From positions 1-18,520 of the forward strand of contig JAOUCV010000008.1 in assembly GCA_029859555.1 (NCBI GenBank): a stretch of 18,520 nucleotides of DNA, read 5' to 3'. The position numbers and the translations under genes are program-made. The notes beneath the pieces were generated by a model. That model saw only the letters and a program-made list of their open reading frames with translations. It did no database searches and was not told the DNA's origin. Positions 17,657 to 18,520 of the stretch are shown here, one piece after another (the stretch's first letter is position 1; the number at the start of each line of letters is the position of its first letter). This DNA is from Gammaproteobacteria bacterium. Its GTDB lineage: Bacteria; Pseudomonadota; Gammaproteobacteria; UBA9214.

Positions 17657-18154
17657 CTACTGGCTCTGATCAAGCATGTAGTCAATAGCGCCCTGCAACT
17701 CGTCCTGCGAACAACTCATGCACAGCCCCATGGGCGGCATGGCATTCAGGCCTTTGGTAGCATTGGCAAGCATGGAGTCCTTGCCCGCTGCAATACGTGG
17801 CGCCCAGGCTGCAGCATCGCCGGTTTTCGGTGCACCTGCCGCACCTGTCGCATGACAGGCCATACAATTACTTTTATAGACCTCTTCCCCGGACTTCGGC
17901 GCAGCCGCCGCACCGCTGTCCGCGACGGCAACAGTCTCGGCTGGAGCAACGGCTGAACCTGCCGGCGGCTCGGATTCACCGGCGATATACACCTCGCCAA
18001 CCGGCTTGATGTTTTCAATGACAATCTCGTCAGGCTTGTAGTCAGAAACCTCACTGGTCAAATTTAACGCGATAATGACCAAAATGATGGCAAAAACCGC
18101 CAATCCGCCCATAATTGAAAAAAAGGTGGTGAAAAATTCTTTATCTTGACTCAC
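17657..18154 (-). CDS. Membrane-anchored cytochrome c5 family protein
   Basis: Class I c-type cytochrome of 165 residues, an electron carrier on the periplasmic side. An uncleaved N-terminal anchor (about 11-31, FFSIMGGLAVFAIILVIIAL) is followed by a Pro/Ala-rich linker (55-85). The heme domain begins GEEVYKSNCMACH (C97, C100, H101). Axial Met is probably M139 in NAMPPMG, and C145/C148 (GLCMSCS) make the disulfide that marks the c5 family. It starts at GTG 18154 with AGGAG seven bases upstream; the frame is open further but upstream residues are not signal-like. It could link quinol-oxidising complexes to a terminal oxidase (inference). It stands alone, with its own promoter and a strong terminator. 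Confidence 0.93.
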   Translation of the reverse strand: MSQDKEFFTTFFSIMGGLAVFAIILVIIALNLTSEVSDYKPDEIVIENIKPVGEVYIAGESEPPAGSAVAPAETVAVADSGAAAAPKSGEEVYKSNCMACHATGAAGAPKTGDAAAWAPRIAAGKDSMLANATKGLNAMPPMGLCMSCSQDELQGAIDYMLDQSQ

Positions 18155-18222
18155 TGTAATCTCCTGATTGGTCCGGGCTAACCCCGGCACACTGACATAA
18201 CACTCAAATCGAATGCGGACAA

Positions 18223-18251
18223 ATTATACTGGAAACCAGCGGTGCGCGAAA
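18223..18251 (-). promoter_or_regulatory. Probable sigma-70 promoter of the cytochrome c5 gene
   Basis: On the minus strand, a perfect TATAAT (18223-18228) lies 17 bases downstream of a weak -35 box TTTCGC (18246-18251). Transcription would start near 18215, about 60 bases before the GTG. The leader holds a small CCGGG/CCCGG hairpin just upstream of the ribosome site. Confidence 0.5.
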
Positions 18252-18346
18252 TCCGGGCTAATCGGCATGAATTACCCGCTTATCAGTGATAGACCCATAG
18301 AACGGATAGCGTTATCCTCTCAGCCCGCCCTGCTGCAGGGCAATCA

Positions 18347-18423
18347 GCGCCCGTAGCTCAGCTGGATAGAGTACCGGCTTCCGAAGCCGGGTGTCAGAGG
18401 TTCGAATCCTCTCGGGCGCGCCA
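18347..18423 (+). tRNA. tRNA-Arg(CCG)
   Basis: A 77-base cloverleaf. The acceptor stem GCGCCCG (18347-18353) pairs with CGGGCGC (18413-18419), followed by discriminator G and encoded CCA. The D arm holds AGCTCAGCTGGATAGAGT. The anticodon stem CCGGC/GCCGG encloses TTCCGAA with anticodon CCG at 18381-18383. The T arm is CAGAGGTTCGAATCCTCT. It decodes CGG arginine codons. GC-rich sequence just upstream (CAGCCCGCCC) resembles a stringent discriminator; a possible -10 TTATCC lies at 18312-18317 but the -35 is unclear. Confidence 0.97.
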
Positions 18424-18430
18424 TACCTGG

Positions 18431-18458
18431 AAAGGCCGCCTTTATGGTGGCCTTTTTT
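18431..18458 (+). terminator. Rho-independent terminator of tRNA-Arg
   Basis: AAAGGCCGCC (18431-18440) pairs with GGTGGCCTTT (18447-18456), allowing one G-T pair, around loop TTTAT, and the stem runs into a T6 tract (18453-18458). It starts eight bases after the encoded CCA. Confidence 0.85.
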
Positions 18459-18460
18459 GG

Positions 18461-18520
18461 TATGGGGGCTCGAGGGCCGATGAGAAGCTCCCCGGTTCGA
18501 GCCGAGCCCGGCAACGCCGG
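18461..18520. other. Inverted-repeat-rich tail after tRNA-Arg, unassigned
   Basis: GGCTCGA (18467-18473) is repeated inverted as TCGAGCC (18497-18503), and GGGCTCG (18466-18472) also matches CGAGCCC (18503-18509). A GGTTCGA shared with the tRNA T arm occurs at 18494-18500. The stretch is cut by the window edge and cannot be assigned; it is not a second tRNA, because no complete stems form. Confidence 0.3.

Noticed and set aside
18347..18520. Minus-strand open frame across the tRNA and the right edge
   Set aside because: It is antisense to the tRNA and gives the familiar spurious peptide of antisense tRNA genes ([12 protein letters not shown]).

Overview
The window reads as bacterial chromosome of moderately high G+C, most likely a sulfur-oxidising gammaproteobacterium. 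The basis is a type-I sulfide:quinone oxidoreductase of the Acidithiobacillus/Aquifex kind, a membrane-anchored cytochrome c5, a formate dehydrogenase accessory cluster with the DUF3305/DUF3306 pair, and a sucA-sucB-lpd operon. I cannot fix the genus from the sequence alone. All functional calls are read by eye from motifs; no database search was run.

Layout. (1) About 1-3950: a leftward accessory cluster for a molybdenum/tungsten formate dehydrogenase: a TorD-like chaperone cut by the window edge, a poly-[4Fe-4S] protein, DUF3306 and DUF3305, with fdhD facing away on the plus strand. The catalytic subunit is not in the window and probably lies beyond the left edge. (2) About 3980-6700: molybdenum cofactor genes mobA, moaA, moaD and moaE on the plus strand, with a small DUF6494 gene divergent from mobA. 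moaA has a structured leader. moaC, moaB/mog and moeA are not here. Regions 1 and 2 fit together: moa genes make molybdopterin, mobA makes the guanine dinucleotide cofactor, FdhD sulfurates it for formate dehydrogenase, and the TorD-like protein would guard the apo-enzyme. (3) 6722-7990: sqr, leftward, convergent with moaE. (4) 7991-8548: a region that does not fit its neighbours, with a small eight-cysteine ORF and a run of hairpins ending in a strong plus-strand terminator. (5) 8549-14132: the 2-oxoglutarate dehydrogenase operon sucA-sucB-lpd, leftward. (6) 14133-17567: a plus-strand pair, a type IV pilin-like protein and a GGDEF-GGDEF-EAL cyclic-di-GMP protein, behind a structured intergenic region. 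(7) 17608-18154: a shared terminator and a leftward cytochrome c5. (8) 18347-18458: tRNA-Arg(CCG) with encoded CCA and its terminator, then a short inverted-repeat-rich tail.

Most of the window is ordinary housekeeping and energy metabolism. I found no CRISPR array, insertion sequence, phage gene or toxin-antitoxin pair. The best candidates for something undescribed are the small Cys-rich ORF and structured transcript at 8081-8509, and the pilin/c-di-GMP pair with a leader that partly resembles the 3' half of a c-di-GMP-I riboswitch.
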